Origin: Hydnum rufescens UP504
Taxonomy: Eukaryota > Basidiomycota > Agaricomycetes > Cantharellales > Hydnaceae
Reading direction: 5' to 3'
DNA length: 64,000 bases
Assembly (NCBI GenBank): GCA_014904985.1
Contig: MU128944.1
Coordinates: 62,001-126,000, forward strand
The first letter of the stretch is position 1, and each line of letters opens with the position of its first letter. The notes below the pieces were generated by a model, which was given only the letters and a program-made list of their open reading frames with translations, was not told the DNA's origin and ran no database searches. Shown piece by piece: positions 59,711 to 64,000 of the stretch. A program made the translations under genes and the position numbers.

Positions 59711-61038
59711 ATGTTCATCGCCATCATAGGGACTCCTTGCTCTGGGAAGGCATCTGCTCTTAGCTACTTGCACTCCAAGGGCTTCGTCCATTTATCGATA
59801 AAAGAGTATGGATTGTCCGACAGCAAACAGAACCACATCAATAAAGATCCGGTGAGGCACAACGTTACATGAAGTGTCTCTACCTGCCAATGCTGGGACC
59901 TATTCTTATACGGAACCAAAGTCTATCGAATCAAATCCTCAATCCCTAGTATTTTCCTCCTATGTTGCCATGCTCGACTACGTGACGCGCAACTGGAGAG
60001 CTAGTTTTGCTACAACATCTCTAACCGATTCTTCTGTCCTCCGTGAATTCCTTGTGAGACCATTTGTAATCATTCTCAAGTTAGATGCACCGCTTCTGTT
60101 ACGATGGGGCCGCCTGAAGTGCGCATAGATCTATTATCTCGTACATCGAATTGTTGACTTGATTTCTTGGGGATAGGGCCAAGCTCCCAGAACAAGCGAC
60201 ATCGCTTGAGGATTTTGTCCAGTCACACGACCATTTCGTCTTCGCTAGACGCGAGAACGTTCCTCTCAACTCAAACAGCCACGTGTCTGTCACCAATGAC
60301 TTCGAATCGCTGGACCAATTTCACGCCTATCTTGATTCCCTGGATATCATGAACCCAGAAAGATTACGACCCGGGTGGGATTCATATTTTATGGTCCGTC
60401 TTATGATGGACCAATCTTCTTGGACCTTATTGAGAATAATTCCTGCAGACTATAGCACACTTGGCATCTCTCCGCTCGAACTGTATGAAACGGCGAGTTG
60501 GCGCCATTCTTGTGCGAAACAAACGGATTTTGGCCACCGGGTGCGGCCAATTTCTCCTATTTTCAATGATTGGAGATCCTCACGGCTTCGGTCCAGATAT
60601 AATGGCACCCCACGAAATATGACGAACTGCAACGAAGGGGGATGTGCACGATGCAACGGTCAAGGCAATCTGGCCAGTGGAGACGAATGTCTGTGTTTAC
60701 ACGCCGAAGAGAACGCATTACTAGAAGCAGGGAGAGATCGGGTTGGCGAAGAAGCAGTGATATATTGCAACACGTCAGTTTAATGCCATACTTGCTCTTC
60801 TAAAGAAGGACAGCTGATCCCAATCCCTGCAAGCTGTCCCTGCCTCCGGTGCTCAATTAAGATTGTTCAGACGGGTGTGCGAGAAGTTGTCTATAGTCTT
60901 AGCTATAAGATGTGCGTCGTGCCAGTCTTTCCGTATCCTTGGAGTCGCCGATAACATTATTCATTCAGGGATGATGCGACAGCGAGGGTATTTCGAGAGG
61001 CCGGAGTCAAACTTCGACAATATTCGACAAATTTGTGA
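59711..61038 (+). CDS. DCD1: Deoxycytidylate (dCMP) deaminase
   Basis: Converts dCMP to dUMP, feeding thymidylate synthesis. The N-terminal region has a nucleotide-binding-like loop FIAIIGTPCSGKASALSYLH, the usual fungal extension. The deaminase domain opens with RPGWDSYFM. An intron (60393-60446) then joins TIAHLASLRSNCMKRRVGAI and LVRNKRILATG. After another intron YNGTPRNMTNCNEGGCARCN and ECLCLHAEENALLEAGRDRV give the HAEE zinc/proton-shuttle motif. The next exon gives CPCLRCSIKIVQTGVREVVY (PCxxC). The last one completes KMDDATARVFREAGVKLRQY and stops at 61038. All motifs are present and phases close. Confidence 0.92.
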
Positions 61039-61439
61039 GGCATGCAATTCGCCAACTGCATTCTCCCACAACCTTTCAACGATGCTACCGATTCTGGATC
61101 TGCGTCAAGTGGCATTTCCAAGAAAGGCGTAGCCATCGAAGATCGTTCATAATAGCTTCTTGTGTTCTTGATGGAAGTGTTACATCACTATCAGAAGGAT
61201 TGGTTACCTCGTGCAGAACAATTTGCTATCCCTTGAATCCTGGTCGCATGTGAATTCCTATATACCGAGCTCAGTCTAGTGTCAACTCCATTCGATCATT
61301 CCAAACACTTCATGATCCGTTGACAAATGGAACATTTGTGGCACGAGGCGGTACAGCAGGAAAGTACAGTATGACGAGGCTTGAGATGATTACGGTATCG
61401 TGAAAAGGGACACAGCGGTCTCGACAGCCAGGGTCAGAT

Positions 61440-62121
61440 TCAACCCGTCCTCAGAATCAGATGCACACCGCTGTCGGTCTCCACCACGCCACTGATTTGT
61501 CCAATACTCAAGGCAGTTGTGGCCTCCTCGAAGGGGCGTTGCATTTGCCCCTTTCCGAACCAACCCAGGTCACCGTGCTTGCTGTGGGATGAGCAATCCG
61601 AGTGCGAGTATGCGAGAACACCGAATTCCTTTGCAGGGTTTGAAGAAGCCTGTATCTGAGCCGCGTAGCCTTTAAGGATATTGATGGCTTCTGCTTTAGT
61701 GTGGGTGATTTGCGCCTATAGTGCCGAAGCGGTATGACGAAATCCGGGAATGAGGGATGGCGATAGCATTAGATGCAAAGCACAAAAGACGATCGGCCGT
61801 TGCTTGCTTACGCTTTTCCAGCTCGAGGGGCGTCGACTGTCTCGATGCTTGACTAAGAAATGACTTGCTCGGACTTGACCCGGCTCTCCAGGTGCCTCCT
61901 TGGGATTCCCGTGTTGGTCTAGCAGGTCGCTTGCTCCGGGGAGGGCGAGGAGTTGTTCCAGCGTGAGCGCTGGCGGGGGATCCCACCGAGATTCATGAGT
62001 CTCTAGGTTGAGATAGTATGGGACTTTGCGCGAAGAGGAGAGCTTCACAACCCACGACTACACGAACATGCTGTCAGTACGGTAGAATCGGCACTAAGCG
62101 CCGGGCGACGTTACAAACCAT
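61440..62121 (-). CDS. ESS1: Peptidyl-prolyl isomerase PIN1/ESS1 (WW + rotamase)
   Basis: Phospho-Ser/Thr-Pro specific isomerase acting on, among others, the RNA polymerase II tail. Exon 1 consists of the start codon alone (62121-62119). A 61-bp intron (GTTTGT to GTAG) joins [20 protein letters not shown] and HESRWDPP (WW domain, both Trp present). Then [17 protein letters not shown] gives the catalytic His and the two phosphate-binding Arg. An intron joins [20 protein letters not shown], and the rest reads [20 protein letters not shown] (catalytic Cys and Ser), [35 protein letters not shown], stop at 61440. Confidence 0.94.
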
Positions 62122-62224
62122 TGATTGTGGTGGTTACGAACTATCTGACACGTGCCGGGTAAGCGCTTATAGCGGTACGCACGAACCGGGAAGTGCCGAA
62201 TTCCTGAGCCGCCCTTGCAGTCAT

Positions 62225-64000
62225 ATGTCGCTTCTTTCACAGTGTCTCATCGGTTCCCTTAATGCGGACTCGAATATTCGTATCCAGGCCGAGCTCAAGC
62301 TAGCCGAACTCTTCTTGCTCTCAAGTGGGTCATCTGGAAATCGCGATCGCGTGTCGCGTTTCATGACTTCTTTGGCTTTCAGCGACCCCAATCGAACTCG
62401 CGACAATTTGCGTGACTTCCACTGAAGACCCTCACTTGAGACAGATACGTGTAGACCATGGTTTTGGAATGCATCATATACTGAAGATACTCTCAATATC
62501 TACTCGGCAGGCATTTCTTTAGGAAAGTACATATCAGAGCGGTGGTCCCCATTCTTTCCAACTTGGAAAGGGACATCTGCTCCAGTCGAGGTACGTCATC
62601 TTTTCCGGCGATTTAGATTATTATCCGCTAATAATGTCAAGCAATCGGTCTCATCTAGGTGAAAGATCAAGTACGCGCGATCATATTTCGGGGATTGTCA
62701 GACTCCAATCTAAAGATCCGGACCGCAAGCGTAGGTCCACATCCCTCGGAATTGTTCATGACCCTGCCTAAGTGTTCTGGCTAGGCATTTGTAATATCCA
62801 AAATTGCGCACTCTGACTGGCCCGATCATTATCCTACTCTACTTCACGACCTCATATCGCTGTTGGAATCTCGCGCTCCAGAATCTGTTCACGGAGCTCT
62901 TCAGGTTTTTACTGAGTTTTCCAGAGATGATCTAACGGAAGATCAAATATTGCCCGTATTGCGACAACTGCTTCCCATCTTATTGAGCATCCTTGGTCAA
63001 GCTGAGGTTAGGGGTTATTTTCTCTTCAATATTGATGGAAACTACTTATCTACATCAAACTTCTATAGCAACATAGTCCGCTCACTCGAGCCAGAGCCGT
63101 GGGTGTGTTCCGACAGTGTATCACATCAGTTCTGATGGTTGGAGATCAACACCCGGATGCCATACAAGAAGCCACTGTTAGCGTGCTACCGCAATGGCTC
63201 GAAGCATTTGAGATCTTGCTCTCGTCCCCTCCTCTCGCAGACGTCCAGGATTCTTCAAACTGGAACCCACTGGCTATACGGATGCAGATATTCAGAGTGA
63301 GTGGCTTCCTGCTGGAGTTGAGTACATGCATTGATGCCGGTCTTAGACTTTGAACCTTTTGCATGCCTGGTTGCCACGAATTCTTACGCCCCACTTGGCC
63401 ACTCTTCTTTCTCTGGCCATCGGTCACCTTGATATCTTGTTTCCACCATTCCAACATTTTCATGTTATTCGAGACGGCAGGGATCCGCCTCCAGTCACTA
63501 CGGCTGATGACCCAGACCAGGAGATTTCCCTTCCAATTCTTGCGGCTAGCATTCAAGACCTTCTCAGTCAAGTAGCACGTGCCAAACGAGCAAAAGACTG
63601 GTTTGAGGATAAAGCCAATCTGAAAGCATGTGTTCATGTACTAGCGGGCTGGACCCAGATGACCGGAGAAGATGTAAGGGTAGCTCCTGGAGGTGACTTG
63701 GTCCTCTCTTGCTCATCCGTGCCATCGTCTTCCAGGAAGATACTTGGAGCTCGATGCCAACGCCTTTGTAGCTGAGCAAGACGACGATTCGGCCGTCATG
63801 AGCCTACGGATTGCGGGAATCGACTTTCTTCAAGTATGTTCGATTCTCATTTAATGTCATTGAATCTGAATTGGAAACACCACTCGCATTAGAACTTGCT
63901 TGATGCCTTCCCACTTCCGACAGCGCGGGAACTCCAAGCCATAACACAGGAAGTGGTCGACTCATCGAGACAGAGTCAACAGAAGGCCCAGCCTGACTGG
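62225..64000 (+). CDS. KAP114: Importin-9/KAP114-type karyopherin beta, 5' part (runs off the window)
   Basis: Nuclear import receptor for TBP, histones and ribosomal proteins. It starts MSLLSQCLIGSLNADSNIRI then QAELKLAEL, an N-terminal HEAT repeat typical of importins. Further exons give GISLGKYISERW, VKDQVRAIIFRGLSDSNLKI with RTASAFVISKIAHSDWPDHY, then LLHDLISLLESRAPESVHGA and ILPVLRQLLPILLSILGQAE. Next are SVFRQCITSVLMVGDQHPDA and NLLHAWLPRILTPHLATLLS, an acidic loop ending in TGED, and AEQDDDSAVMSLRIAGIDFL. The frame slips near 63745 where ACTTGGAGCTC should carry one more G to continue WELDANAFV. The gene continues past 64000. Confidence 0.9.

Overview
This is nuclear DNA from a filamentous fungus, almost certainly an agaricomycete basidiomycete. 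Genes are densely packed and broken by many 45-90 bp GT-AG introns. Several families are typical of mushrooms: a DUF6533 membrane protein, a Kre9/Knh1-type GPI protein, a NACHT protein with a WD40 fragment, and fungal TKL-type kinase sequence. There is no rRNA, no recognisable tRNA, no CRISPR array and no prokaryotic operon structure.

Layout. 1-4.7 kb: the 3' part of the molybdenum-cofactor gene MOCS1, mitoribosomal protein uS13m, the spliceosome-associated XAP5/FAM50 protein, and a small CBP6-like complex III assembly factor. 5-11.7 kb: accessory DNA with a broken reverse transcriptase, a DUF6533 seven-helix-type gene and a fragment of a PDR ABC transporter. 11.9-17.5 kb: a truncated DEAD-box helicase, a small conserved protein, TRAPP subunit BET3, a PRXL2/AAED1-type peroxiredoxin-like protein and a GPI-anchored protein. 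18.8-27.3 kb: two paralogous aquaglyceroporins in the same orientation, with one minus-strand gene between them that splices a NACHT NTPase, one WD40-like unit and a protein kinase into a single reading frame. 27.7-40.3 kb: alpha-arrestin, GWT1 (GPI inositol acyltransferase), an unknown Ser/Pro-rich membrane protein and a GNAT acetyltransferase. 44-54.5 kb: SEM1/DSS1, thioredoxin, a GRAM-VASt sterol transfer protein, enolase and the KRE6/SKN1 glucan-synthesis protein. 54.9-64 kb: a 5'-truncated DUF676 lipase next to a cluster of inverted and tandem repeats, an APH-like kinase, dCMP deaminase, PIN1 and the start of importin-9/KAP114.

Most genes are housekeeping and unrelated to each other. Three deal with wall or GPI biology (Kre9-like, GWT1, KRE6). 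The accessory parts (5-11.7 kb, 21-25 kb, 56-58 kb) hold the transposon remains and the NLR-like gene. A recurring oddity is that conserved genes are interrupted by single-base frame changes, often at homopolymers, with the family signature continuing in the next frame. This looks more like assembly indels than mass pseudogenisation. Exon boundaries below come from reading splice signals and frame continuity by eye; no alignments or searches were run.
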